From Trujillonella humicola (GTDB lineage: Bacteria > Actinomycetota > Actinomycetes > Mycobacteriales > Geodermatophilaceae): a stretch of DNA of 64,000 bases. The stretch covers positions 35,872 to 99,871 of the forward strand of contig NZ_JBJNRJ010000014.1 in assembly GCF_046233715.1 (NCBI RefSeq), given 5' to 3'. The notes beneath the pieces are model-generated. The model did no database searches and had not been told where the DNA came from. It saw nothing but the letters and a program-made list of their open reading frames with translations. Both the position numbers and the translations under genes were made by a program. Shown here piece after piece: positions 8,669-16,609 of the stretch (the stretch's first letter is position 1; the number at the start of each line of letters is the position of its first letter).

Positions 8669-9658
8669 TCAGGGGGCGCCGAAGGTGGTCTGGCGCAGGT
8701 ACTTCTCGCGCAGGTGCTCCCCGGCGGTGGGCGTCCCCCGTGGTGGGGCGCCGCCGCCGGGGAGTCCCGGCAGCACGTCCACGAGGGTGTCGTGGTTGGG
8801 GTGGGAGTAGAACGCGAAGGCCAGCCGGTCGGAGTCCATCGCCTGTTCCCGGCGGGGGTTGACGACCCGGTGCAGGGTGGCCGGCCACCGGTCACCGGTC
8901 CACTCCGTGAGCAGGTCACCGATCATGACCATGAGCGCCCCGGGGATCACCGGGACGTCGACCCACTCGCCGCCGCGGTCGAGCACCTGCAGCCCGCCCG
9001 GGCGCGGCTCGGCGGTCACCAGGGTCAGCGTGCCGTAGTCCGAGTGGACGCCGGCGCGCATCTGGCCGGGCAGCGGCGGCTCGGGCTGGTCGGGGTAGTA
9101 CAGGGCGCGCAGCATGCTCACCGACCGGTCGATCCGGGGACCGAAGAAGTCCGGCGGCAGGTCCAGCGCCCGCGCGCAACAGCTCATCAGCACGTCGGAC
9201 ACCCGCGCGAGCTCCCGGTACGCCGCCTCCCAGGGCGCGCGCATCTCCGGCAGCTCGGCCGGCCACAGGTTGGGCGCGAAGTGCGGCCCGGACCGCTCCG
9301 GGGACGTGGCCGGGTCGGTCCGGTCGACGTCGACCGGACCGATGTCGAACTTCTCCTTGAGGTCGGCCGGCGACTCCTCGTCGAGCGAGTAGGCGATCCC
9401 CTCGCTGCCGACGCCGGACCAGCCCCGCACCTGGTCGGGGGCCGGCTGGGCCACTCGCGCCTTGCGGTCCGGCGGCAGGGCGAAGAACCGGCGGGTGACG
9501 GCGAACAGATCGGTCAGCAGGCCGGCCGGCACCCCGTGCCCCGTGACCTGGAAGAACCCCACCTCGGCGCACGCCTGGCCGACCAGCGCGGCGACCGCGG
9601 CCCGGCCGGCCTCGCCGCCGTCCAGCGGCCGCAGGTCGATCACCGGCACCGTCCGCAT
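8669..9658 (-). CDS. Isopenicillin N synthase-like non-haem Fe(II) oxygenase (second copy)
   Basis: A 329-residue paralogue of the enzyme at 3046-4038, with the same layout: N-terminal VPVIDLRPL and GFFQVTGHGVP, iron ligands H205-x-D207 (HSDYGTLTLV) and H263 (TLHRVVN), and a later SDRLAFAF block where the arginine of the co-substrate site lies. The serine of the RxS motif of the first copy is replaced here (RLA), so co-substrate binding may differ. The ATG at 9658 is used; the conserved region starts immediately. It is transcribed away from the PucR-type regulator gene, with only 32 bp between the two starts, and converges on the importer operon. The pair probably act on related substrates or successive steps; this is inference. 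Confidence 0.9.
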   Translation of the reverse strand: MRTVPVIDLRPLDGGEAGRAAVAALVGQACAEVGFFQVTGHGVPAGLLTDLFAVTRRFFALPPDRKARVAQPAPDQVRGWSGVGSEGIAYSLDEESPADLKEKFDIGPVDVDRTDPATSPERSGPHFAPNLWPAELPEMRAPWEAAYRELARVSDVLMSCCARALDLPPDFFGPRIDRSVSMLRALYYPDQPEPPLPGQMRAGVHSDYGTLTLVTAEPRPGGLQVLDRGGEWVDVPVIPGALMVMIGDLLTEWTGDRWPATLHRVVNPRREQAMDSDRLAFAFYSHPNHDTLVDVLPGLPGGGAPPRGTPTAGEHLREKYLRQTTFGAP

Positions 9659-9660
9659 CC

Positions 9661-9675
9661 GGGGCAGTCTGCCCC
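9661..9675. promoter_or_regulatory. Palindrome GGGGCA-N3-TGCCCC between divergent oxygenase and PucR genes
   Basis: A perfect 6-3-6 inverted repeat lies in the 32-bp space between the start codons at 9658 (minus) and 9691 (plus). Such a short divergent space must hold signals for both genes, so the palindrome is a good candidate for autoregulation by the PucR-type protein. The gene spacing also implies leaderless or very short-leader transcripts. Confidence 0.5.
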
Positions 9676-9690
9676 ACCGGGGCGTCCCCG

Positions 9691-11154
9691 GTGAGGCCGA
9701 CCGTCGCCGAGCTGGCCGCGGCAGCGGACCTGGAGGTCGTCACGCCGGGCGAGGGCCTGCACCGACGGGTCGACAGCGTCCGTGTCCTGGAGGGCGTGCT
9801 GCCGGAGACCCTCGGGCCCGGGGTGCTCGCCGTCATCAGCTGGGCGGCGTCGCGGCGCGGTTCCCCGCTGCCGCCCCTGGTCCCGCTGCTGGCCCCGGTG
9901 CTGGCGTCCCGGCCCGCGGCGGTGCTGGTGGTGCCGCTGGGCCGGTTCGTGCGTCCACCGGCGGAGGTGGTCGAGCGCGCCCGGGAGTCCGGGGTCGCGC
10001 TGCTCTGGCCGGACGCGCAGCCGCTGTCGGTGCAGCACCTGCGGCGGCTGGTGGACGCGGCACCGGAGGAGCAGGGCGGACCGCCGCCCGGGCTGGTCCG
10101 GGTGCTGGAGGGCGACCTCGGGCTGACCGCCGTGGCCGAGCGGGTGGCCGGACTGCTCGGGGCCGCGGTCCGGGTGACCGACGCCGCCGGTCGCGATCTG
10201 GTCGATCTGCGTGGACCGGCCCAGGCGCCCGCCGACGCCGAGGGCCCCGCCCTGCCCCTCGTCCACGCCGGGCGGCAGCTGGGCTCCTGGCGGGTGCTCC
10301 GGGCCACCCCGCTCACGCAGGCGGAGCTCTCCCTGGTCGAGCTCGTCACGCCGCTGATGACGCTCGCGCTGCGGGTGCACACGACCGAGGAGCGGGCGGC
10401 GGCGCCCGTGCAGGCCCTGCTGACCGCCGTCCTGGGCGAGGACCTGGCGGCTCGGGAGAGCGCGATGCGACGCAGCCGCCGGCTGGCCGCCTTCCCGGCC
10501 CGCTCGGCCCTGTTCCTCGTGCTGGTCCCCTTCGGAGCCGACGTCTCCAGCGTCGGGCTGGCGCGCCTCGCCCGCGCCGTCGAGCCGGCCGTGCGCGCCG
10601 CCGACGACCGGGCCACCGTGCTGGTGCACGAGGGCTCCGTGGTGGTGCTGGCCGACGCGGACCTGGACCTCGACCGGTTGGTGCGGGCGATGTACCGGCG
10701 GACGACGGTGCCGCTGTCGGTCGGCGCCGGGCGGCCGGTCGACGACGTCCGCAGCTTTCCGGGAGCCCACCGGCAGGCCCAGCGGGCGGCGGCGATCGGG
10801 CGGGCGCTCGGCGCGGCCAACCGGGTCACCCGCTTCGACGACCTGGGCGTGACCCGGCTGCTCTACCAGCTGCCGGAGCACGAGCGGCGCGCGTTCGTGC
10901 GCGAGGTCCTGGGCGGTGCGGCCGGGCCCGAGGCCACGGCCCTGGAGGCCCGCCGGGTGCTCCGCGCGTTCCGCTCGACCAACGGCAACGTCACCGAGGC
11001 GGCGCGACTGCTGTTCCTGCACCACAACACGTTCCGCCAGCGCCTGGTGAAGCTCCAGCAGCAGGTGGGTGACTTCGTCGGGGACCCCGACCGGCGGCTG
11101 GCCGTCTTCGTCGCCCTCGACCTGCACCGGCTCGACGCGGACCGGGAGCGCTGA
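9691..11154 (+). CDS. PucR-family transcriptional regulator
   Basis: A 487-residue regulator. The N-terminal PucR domain spans about 1-125, with a central ligand/GGDEF-like region and a C-terminal PucR-type helix-turn-helix (about 430-482) visible as FRSTNGNVTEAARLLFLHHN and FRQRLVKLQQQVGDF. PucR proteins activate genes for purine or other nitrogen-compound catabolism in response to small molecules. The GTG at 9691 is preferred because the PucR domain begins at once (TVAELAAAADLEVV). It is divergent from the second oxygenase gene and flanked by amidase and importer genes, so it is the likely local regulator. A long hairpin lies after the stop. Effector unknown. Confidence 0.88.
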   Translation: MRPTVAELAAAADLEVVTPGEGLHRRVDSVRVLEGVLPETLGPGVLAVISWAASRRGSPLPPLVPLLAPVLASRPAAVLVVPLGRFVRPPAEVVERARESGVALLWPDAQPLSVQHLRRLVDAAPEEQGGPPPGLVRVLEGDLGLTAVAERVAGLLGAAVRVTDAAGRDLVDLRGPAQAPADAEGPALPLVHAGRQLGSWRVLRATPLTQAELSLVELVTPLMTLALRVHTTEERAAAPVQALLTAVLGEDLAARESAMRRSRRLAAFPARSALFLVLVPFGADVSSVGLARLARAVEPAVRAADDRATVLVHEGSVVVLADADLDLDRLVRAMYRRTTVPLSVGAGRPVDDVRSFPGAHRQAQRAAAIGRALGAANRVTRFDDLGVTRLLYQLPEHERRAFVREVLGGAAGPEATALEARRVLRAFRSTNGNVTEAARLLFLHHNTFRQRLVKLQQQVGDFVGDPDRRLAVFVALDLHRLDADRER

Positions 11155-11172
11155 GCGGCGGTCAGCCGTCCG

Positions 11173-11229
11173 CGAGATCTGCACAGTCGTCGGCATCAGC
11201 GGCCGATGGTGACGACTGTGCAGATCTCG
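11173..11229. repeat. Intergenic long hairpin, family B copy 1
   Basis: Left arm 11173-11191 (starts CGAGATCTGCACAGTCG) and right arm 11211-11229 are perfect 19-bp complements; the 19-nt interior has a short CATC/GATG stem. It lies between the PucR gene (stop 11154) and the convergent amidase gene (stop 11285), consistent with a two-way terminator. The outer CGAGATCTGC/GCAGATCTCG is shared with copies at 56724-56780 and, in shorter form, 54752-54800. Confidence 0.8.
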
Positions 11230-11284
11230 TCGATGGCGGCGTCTGGGGTTATCTAGTGGTGGTCATAGAGACGGGTAGACCAGG

Positions 11285-12703
11285 TCAGAGGGCGGGCGGG
11301 GGCAGGGGACCGCGAGCCGTCTCGAAGGCGTGCCCGACCTCCAGCACCCGCCGGTCGGCCCGCGGCGGCGCGATCACCTGGAGCCCGACCGGGAGACCGT
11401 CGGGCGTCAGGCCGGCGGGCACCGACAGCGCCGGGCACCCGGTCGGCGTGATCAGCGTGCAGGAGCGCATCCACTCGAGGTAGTTCGTCAACTCGATCCC
11501 GTCGATCTCGGTCGGGTACTCCTGCTCGACGGGGAAGGGCAGCACCTGGGTGGTGGGCGCCAGGAGGACGTCGTAGCGCTCGAAGAACCCGACGACCCGC
11601 TCGTACAGCCGGGTGTGCTTCTGCTCGGCGCGGGCGAGGTCGGCGCCGGTCAGCCCTGCCCCCTGCTCGGCGTTCCACCGGATCGCCTCCTTGACCAGCT
11701 CCGGCGAGCGGCGGCCCAGCTCCCCGTAGGAGGCCTCGAACAGCCAGGCGCGCAGCGTGCCGAAGACGTCGTCGGCACCGCCGAGGTCCGGGCAGGCCTC
11801 CTCGACGGTGGCGCCGAGCCCCTCGAACACCCGGGTCACCGGCTCCAGTGCGGACCGCACGGCCGGATCGACGGCGATCCGGCCGCCCAGGTCGGGGGCC
11901 CAGGCCACCCGCAGGCCGGCGAGCTCCTCGGGCAGGGCGGCGGCGAAGCCGGAGCCCGCGTCGTCCAGGGCGATGGGCACCCGCGGATCGGGACCGGCGA
12001 TCGCCGAGAGGGTGAGCGCCACGTCGCCCACGGTCCGGCCCATCGGCCCCTGCACCGACAGCTGCGACCACGCCATCGGCGCGGGCCACGTGGGCACCCG
12101 GCCGGGCGTGGGGCGCAGCCCGACGACGCCGCAGAACCCGGCCGGGTTGCGCAGCGAACCGCCCATGTCGCTGCCCTCGGCGACCGGTACGAGCCCCGCG
12201 GCCAGCGCCGCCGCTGCACCGCCGCTGGAGCCGCCGGCCGACAGGCCGTGCCGGTAGGGGTTGTGCGTCGCGCCGAAGAGGGTGTTGAAGGTGTGCGACC
12301 CGGCGGCGAACTCGGGGGTGTTGGTCTTGCCCACCCGGATCGCGCCCGCCCGGCGCAACCGCTCGACCACGAGCTCGTCGGCGGCGGGCACGTGGTCGCG
12401 GTGCAGGGGTGACCCCCACGTGGTGCGCATGCCACCGGTGGCGTGGGTGTCCTTGTGCGCCACGGGCAGGCCGTGCAGCGGGCCGACCGGGTCGCCGGCG
12501 GCCAGCTCGGCGTCGGCGACCTCCGCGGCGGCGCGCGCCCCCTCGGCGTCCAGCGTGACGAGGGCGTTGACCCGCGGATCGACCCGCTCGATCCGCGCGA
12601 GGTGGGCCTCCAGCAGCTCCCGGGCGGAGACCTCGCGGGACCGCAGCAGCGCGGCCAGCTCGGTCGCGGGTCGCAGGCAGAGCGTCTCGTCGGCAGAGGT
12701 CAC
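11285..12703 (-). CDS. Amidase signature family amidohydrolase
   Basis: A 472-residue enzyme of the amidase-signature family, which hydrolyses amide bonds (GatA-like fold). The Ser-cisSer-Lys triad is visible: K84 in LPVAHKDTHATGG, the cis-serine in SAGGSSGGAAAAL (159/160) and the nucleophile S183 in GSDMGGSLRNPAGF. Length is normal. The GTG start at 12703 is the first in-frame start before the conserved N-terminal helix (ATELAALLRSREVSARELL). It lies 22 bp after the HxlR gene on the same strand, so the two may be co-transcribed. No gatB or gatC is near, so a catabolic amidase is more likely than a tRNA amidotransferase subunit. It may join the adjacent PucR/oxygenase locus; the substrate is unknown. 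Confidence 0.92.
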   Translation of the reverse strand: MTSADETLCLRPATELAALLRSREVSARELLEAHLARIERVDPRVNALVTLDAEGARAAAEVADAELAAGDPVGPLHGLPVAHKDTHATGGMRTTWGSPLHRDHVPAADELVVERLRRAGAIRVGKTNTPEFAAGSHTFNTLFGATHNPYRHGLSAGGSSGGAAAALAAGLVPVAEGSDMGGSLRNPAGFCGVVGLRPTPGRVPTWPAPMAWSQLSVQGPMGRTVGDVALTLSAIAGPDPRVPIALDDAGSGFAAALPEELAGLRVAWAPDLGGRIAVDPAVRSALEPVTRVFEGLGATVEEACPDLGGADDVFGTLRAWLFEASYGELGRRSPELVKEAIRWNAEQGAGLTGADLARAEQKHTRLYERVVGFFERYDVLLAPTTQVLPFPVEQEYPTEIDGIELTNYLEWMRSCTLITPTGCPALSVPAGLTPDGLPVGLQVIAPPRADRRVLEVGHAFETARGPLPPPAL

Positions 12704-12725
12704 CGGACGAGGTTGCCACAGCCGG

Positions 12726-13088
12726 TCAGCCGGCCCGCTGCTCCTCGGTGCACCCGCCGGCGGGCAGGTGGGCCCGGGCCCACGCGGTCAGCTGGTCCAG
12801 CACGGGCATCAGCGCGGCTCCGGCACCGGTCAGTGCGTACGTCACCGCGACCGGGGGGCCGGGGTCGACGTCCCGGTGGACGAGACCGGCGGCGGTCAGC
12901 TCGGTGAGCCGGTCGGACAGCACGGAGTCGCTGATCCCACCGACGGCGCGGCGCAGTCCGCTGAACGACGCCGGGCCGGTGGTGAGCACGCCGATGATGA
13001 GCCCGTTCCAGCGCTTGCCGAGGAAGCCGAACGCCCGGCTGAGGGCGTCGTCGCACGCCTGCGGCGTGTGCAGGACCTCCTCGGGCAC
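12726..13088 (-). CDS. HxlR-family winged-helix regulator, possible redox sensor
   Basis: A 120-residue HxlR/MarR-like DNA-binding protein: recognition region ASFSGLRRAVGGISDSVLSD and wing/C-terminal helix LTGAGAALMPVLDQLTAWA. C12 (in QACDDALSRAF) occupies the conserved N-terminal cysteine position of the family and C113 lies near the C-terminus. In Bacillus YodB, an N-terminal cysteine pairs with a C-terminal one between subunits when quinones or diamide are sensed; the same arrangement is possible here. It is divergent from a flavodoxin-like NAD(P)H reductase gene, matching the YodB/azoreductase pairing. GTG start at 13088 fits the family's N-terminus. It lies 22 bp upstream of the amidase gene. 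Confidence 0.88.
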   Translation of the reverse strand: MPEEVLHTPQACDDALSRAFGFLGKRWNGLIIGVLTTGPASFSGLRRAVGGISDSVLSDRLTELTAAGLVHRDVDPGPPVAVTYALTGAGAALMPVLDQLTAWARAHLPAGGCTEEQRAG

Positions 13089-13123
13089 GCGGTCATCGTA
13101 GGCGGGTCGGCGCGGCCGCGGTG

Positions 13124-13164
13124 CACTTCGGTTTCCGAAGTGCTAGCTTTCCCGAAGCGCTAGC
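13124..13164. promoter_or_regulatory. Repeat cluster between HxlR and reductase genes, likely HxlR operator
   Basis: A perfect inverted repeat CACTTCGG-TTT-CCGAAGTG spans 13124-13142. Overlapping it is an imperfect direct repeat: TTTCCGAAGTGCTAGC (13132-13147) and TTTCCCGAAGCGCTAGC (13148-13164), each ending in the palindrome GCTAGC. The cluster lies in the 109-bp divergent space and is the only low-GC stretch there. Binding by the neighbouring HxlR protein is inference. Confidence 0.6.
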
Positions 13165-13197
13165 AGGGAGCTAGTAGCTTCGTCCTGAGGAGTCAAC

Positions 13198-13854
13198 GTG
13201 TCGCTGTTCCGTCTGGATGCCAGCATCCGGGTCGAGGGGTCGGCCAGCCGCGAGATCGCGGACATCGTCGAGGCCGGCTGGCGGGCGGGGGACCCGTCGG
13301 CTCCCGTGGTCCGCCGCCACCTCGGCACCGAGCCCCTCCCGGCCGGCGCCTGGGGAGCGGCCGTCGCCGGCTCCGGGCTCCTCCCCGCCGACCGCGATCC
13401 GGAGCAGGCCGAGGCCCTGGCCCTCGCCGCCACGCTCACCGACGAGCTGCTCGACGCCGAGGCGCTGCTGTTCGCCGTCCCGCTGTACAACTTCGGCGTC
13501 TCCCAGCACCTCAAGACCTGGGTGGACCTGGTGCTGACCGACCCGCGGATGGCACCGGGCGGGGAGTCGCCGCTGGCCGGCCGGCCGGCCGTCCTCGTCA
13601 CCGTTCGCGGGGGCAGCTACTCCGCGGGGACGCCGCGCGAGGGCTGGGACCACGCCACCGGGTGGATGCGCCGGATCCTCGGCGACGTCTGGCAGCTGGA
13701 CCTGCGCGTGGTCGAGCGGGAGTTCACCCTCGTCGGCGTCAACCCGGCCCTCGACGCCTTCACCGACCTCGCCGCGGAGCTGAAGGAGGCCGCCGAGCGC
13801 GAGGCCACCGCGCACGGCCCGCACCTGCGGGTGGCCCGGCCGGCCGCCGCCTGA
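13198..13854 (+). CDS. Flavodoxin-fold FMN-dependent NAD(P)H reductase, azoreductase-like
   Basis: A 218-residue flavodoxin-fold protein related to FMN-dependent NADH-azoreductases (AzoR, AcpD). Family marks are the N-terminal strand LFRLDASIR followed by SREIADIV, the PLYNFGVSQHLKTWVD segment that binds FMN and forms the dimer, and LVTVRGGSYSAGTPREGWDH near the second FMN loop. These cytosolic enzymes reduce quinones and azo compounds by two electrons. The GTG at 13198 follows AGGAG at 13189-13193. The divergent HxlR gene and the repeat cluster between them suggest repression relieved by electrophilic or quinone stress. It converges on the phosphatase gene with 7 bp between stops. Confidence 0.85.
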   Translation: MSLFRLDASIRVEGSASREIADIVEAGWRAGDPSAPVVRRHLGTEPLPAGAWGAAVAGSGLLPADRDPEQAEALALAATLTDELLDAEALLFAVPLYNFGVSQHLKTWVDLVLTDPRMAPGGESPLAGRPAVLVTVRGGSYSAGTPREGWDHATGWMRRILGDVWQLDLRVVEREFTLVGVNPALDAFTDLAAELKEAAEREATAHGPHLRVARPAAA

Positions 13855-13861
13855 TCCCCGG

Positions 13862-16456
13862 TCACGGCGTCGCCGGGTCGTCCGGGACGGCGTCGGGCAC
13901 GCGGTTGGGGCCGGCCTCGGGTGGGCGGGGCCGGCCCTGCGGGTGCAGCCGGACGGCGACGATCGCGACGTCGTCCTCGGGTCGGCCGTCGACCAGCCGC
14001 TCGACCACCTCGTCCAGCAGCTGCTCGAGCGGCAGGGCCGCCAGCTCGGCGAGCGTCTCCCGCAGCCGCAGGACACCGGCGTCGAGGTCGGCGTCGCGCC
14101 GCTCGACCAGCCCGTCGGTGAACAGCAGCACGGTCGCGCCGCGGTCGAGCGTGACCACCGACTCCTGGCGCACCGTCCCGGGGTCGACGCCGAGCATGAG
14201 GTCGCCGTGCCAGGAGGCGAGGTCCGCGACGCTGCCGTCGGGCTGCACGACCAGCGGCGGCAGGTGCCCGGCGTTGGCCCAGCGCAACCGGGTCAGGCCC
14301 CGGGCGCGCTCGTCGTCGCTCTGCTCCAGCCGGGCGACGGCGGCGGTCGCGAGCACCTCGGTGCCGAGCACCGCCATCGACGCGTCGAGCCCGCGCAGCA
14401 CCTCGGCGGGGGCCGCGTCGCTGTAGGTGGCGATCCCGCGCAGCAGCCCGCGCAGGTGACCCATGGCGGCCGCCGCCTCGGTGTCGTGCCCGACCACGTC
14501 GCCGATCACGAGCATCGTCGCCCCGCACGGCTGCAGGAACGCGTCGTACCAGTCCCCGCCGACCCGGGCGGCCTCCGCGGCCGGCAGGTACCGGACGGCG
14601 ACCTCGGCGTGGTCGGGCTCGGGCGGCTCGGTGAGCAGGCTGCGCTGCAGCCCCTCGGCGAGCTGCTGCTGCTGGCGGTAGAGGCGGGCGTTGTCCAGGG
14701 CGAGCCCGGCGCGGTCGGCGACGTCCTGCGCGGTGGACAGGTCCTCCTGCCGCGGCGTCCAGCCCCGGCGGTAGAACAGGGTGAGGACGCCGAGCGTCCG
14801 GCCGCGGGCGCGCAGCGGGAGCGCCACGCCGCCCTCGGGGCCGAGCAGGTCCAGGGTGTCGTGCGCCTCGCCGGGCGGGAGCAGCGCCAGCACCTCGCGG
14901 CAGCTCGCGTGCACGGGGTCCCCGGAGAGCAGCGCGCGGCCCACCGGCCCGGTCGCCGGCATGGCGTCCAGCCGCGCCGCGGCGTACCGGGCGACCAGCG
15001 GTCGCTGGGCCGGGTCGGTGTGCCAGTGGCCGACGTCCCGGGCGCGGCCGTCGTCGTCCACCAGCGAGACGATGCACCAGTCGGCCAGCGCCGGGACGAC
15101 GAGCCGGGGCAGGCGCGCGGTGGCGGCCTGGGCGTCGAGCGTGCCCGCGAGCTCGGCGCCGACCTGGGCGAGCAGCGCCAGCCGCTGCGCCGCGCGTTCG
15201 GCCCGGTCCTGCACCCGCCGGCGCTCGGTCACCTCGACGAAGTACACCGACAACCCCTCCGGGCTCGGCCAGGCGCGCACCTCGTACCAGCCGTCCAGCG
15301 GCGGGGGGTAGTGGGCGTCGAAGGCCGCCGGGCGCCCGGTGCGGACGGCGGCGCGGTACTGCTCCTCGAAGACGCTGTTGACCGCGCCCGGGAAGGCGTC
15401 CCACAGCAGCTCGCCGAGCAGCTCGTCCCGGGAGTGCCCGAGCAGCCGCTCGGCCTCGGTGTTGACGTGGGTGAAGCGCCAGTCGCGGTCCAGCGAGTAG
15501 AAGCCGGCGGGCATGGCCTCCAGGACCCGGCTGACCCGCACGTCCTGGGCGCGCAGGTCGGTCGTGTCGTACGCGGCGCCGAGGAAGCGGACGGGCGTGC
15601 CGTCGGCGTCGGCGACCGCGCGGCCGCGTGCCTGCACCCAGCGGGTCTCGTCCCCGGGCAGCACCACCCGGTACTCCGACTCGAACTCGCCGCAGGTCTC
15701 GATCGCGGCCTGCAGCGACTCCGACACCCGGGGGAGGTCGGCGGGGTGGACCCGGGCGTTGAACGCGTCGATGGTGGCGTCGAACTCCTCGGGCCGGTAG
15801 CCGAACATGGCCAGGAGCCGCTCGTCCCAGACCAGCTCACCCGTGCGCAGGTCCCAGTCGAAGGCGCCGACGCCGCCGGCGTCGACGGCCAGCCGCCAGC
15901 TGACCCGGACCCGCTCGTACTCGCGGACCAGCGCGGCGAGCTCCAGCTCCGTGGCGGCCGAGGCGGCCAGCTGCACGAGGAGCCCGGTGTCGGCATCGGT
16001 CCACTCCCGGGGGGCGGGGTCGAAGACGCACAGCGTGCCGACCGGGGAGCCGTCGGCCCCGGTGATCGGCGCCCCGAGGTAGGCGCCGATGCCCGTGGCC
16101 CGGTGCAGGGCGCGCACCCGGTCGTCGGCCGCGGCGTCCGGCACGGCGAGCGGAACGCCGTCGGCCACGGCGAGGCCGCAGAACGACTCCTCGACCGGCA
16201 CCTCGCTGCCCACGGCCGCGTCCCCGGCGCCGCCGGCGACGACGAGCACGTCGTCGATCAGCGAGACCTGCGCCGAGCGGGTACCCAGCAGGCGGGCGGC
16301 GAGCTCGGAGATCCGGTCGAGCGCGGGAGCGCCGGGCTCGGCGGGACGCAGCCGCGAGGCGGCCCGGACGCGCGACGGGTCGGACCGGAGCGCGTCCGCC
16401 GCCCGGGAGGTCGCCGGTCCCTCGTCTCCTGCGCCGAGCCGCGCTGCGTCGTGCAC
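13862..16456 (-). CDS. GAF-PAS-PAS-GAF-PP2C (SpoIIE-type) sensor phosphatase
   Basis: An 864-residue cytosolic multi-sensor phosphatase. Order: GAF about 40-175 (VPVEESFCGLAV, GAPITGADGSPVGTLCVFD), PAS about 185-305 with PAC-like WVQARGRAVADADGTPV, PAS about 310-420 (SLDRDWRFTHVNTEAERLLG), GAF about 435-595, and PP2C/SpoIIE about 615-840 with metal-binding GGDWYDAF, VIGDVVGHD and LLFTDGLVERRD. Such Mn/Mg-dependent phosphatases dephosphorylate anti-anti-sigma factors and so switch general-stress sigma factors. No anti-sigma partner gene is nearby, so it is an orphan. The GTG at 16456 opens the frame; a later start cannot be excluded for the first 35 residues. A sigma-70-like promoter is visible upstream. 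Confidence 0.92.
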   Translation of the reverse strand: MHDAARLGAGDEGPATSRAADALRSDPSRVRAASRLRPAEPGAPALDRISELAARLLGTRSAQVSLIDDVLVVAGGAGDAAVGSEVPVEESFCGLAVADGVPLAVPDAAADDRVRALHRATGIGAYLGAPITGADGSPVGTLCVFDPAPREWTDADTGLLVQLAASAATELELAALVREYERVRVSWRLAVDAGGVGAFDWDLRTGELVWDERLLAMFGYRPEEFDATIDAFNARVHPADLPRVSESLQAAIETCGEFESEYRVVLPGDETRWVQARGRAVADADGTPVRFLGAAYDTTDLRAQDVRVSRVLEAMPAGFYSLDRDWRFTHVNTEAERLLGHSRDELLGELLWDAFPGAVNSVFEEQYRAAVRTGRPAAFDAHYPPPLDGWYEVRAWPSPEGLSVYFVEVTERRRVQDRAERAAQRLALLAQVGAELAGTLDAQAATARLPRLVVPALADWCIVSLVDDDGRARDVGHWHTDPAQRPLVARYAAARLDAMPATGPVGRALLSGDPVHASCREVLALLPPGEAHDTLDLLGPEGGVALPLRARGRTLGVLTLFYRRGWTPRQEDLSTAQDVADRAGLALDNARLYRQQQQLAEGLQRSLLTEPPEPDHAEVAVRYLPAAEAARVGGDWYDAFLQPCGATMLVIGDVVGHDTEAAAAMGHLRGLLRGIATYSDAAPAEVLRGLDASMAVLGTEVLATAAVARLEQSDDERARGLTRLRWANAGHLPPLVVQPDGSVADLASWHGDLMLGVDPGTVRQESVVTLDRGATVLLFTDGLVERRDADLDAGVLRLRETLAELAALPLEQLLDEVVERLVDGRPEDDVAIVAVRLHPQGRPRPPEAGPNRVPDAVPDDPATP

Positions 16457-16523
16457 GGTGCTCCTCTGCCCTCGCGGGCACGTGTCGGCGCCGGCGGACG
16501 TCTGCTCAACCCCCGGTGTCCAC

Positions 16524-16553
16524 GTTATGGCACGAGGCCTCCGCGGTGGGCAA
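16524..16553 (-). promoter_or_regulatory. Putative promoter of the PP2C phosphatase gene
   Basis: On the minus strand TTGCCC (-35, 16548-16553) and CATAAC (-10, 16524-16529) are separated by 18 bp and lie about 70 bp before the GTG start. The match to the housekeeping consensus is moderate. Confidence 0.35.
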
Positions 16554-16609
16554 CGATCCTGACAGAAAGGTCACAGGAGAACACGCAAGGTGACGACCCG
16601 GCGGTCCGA

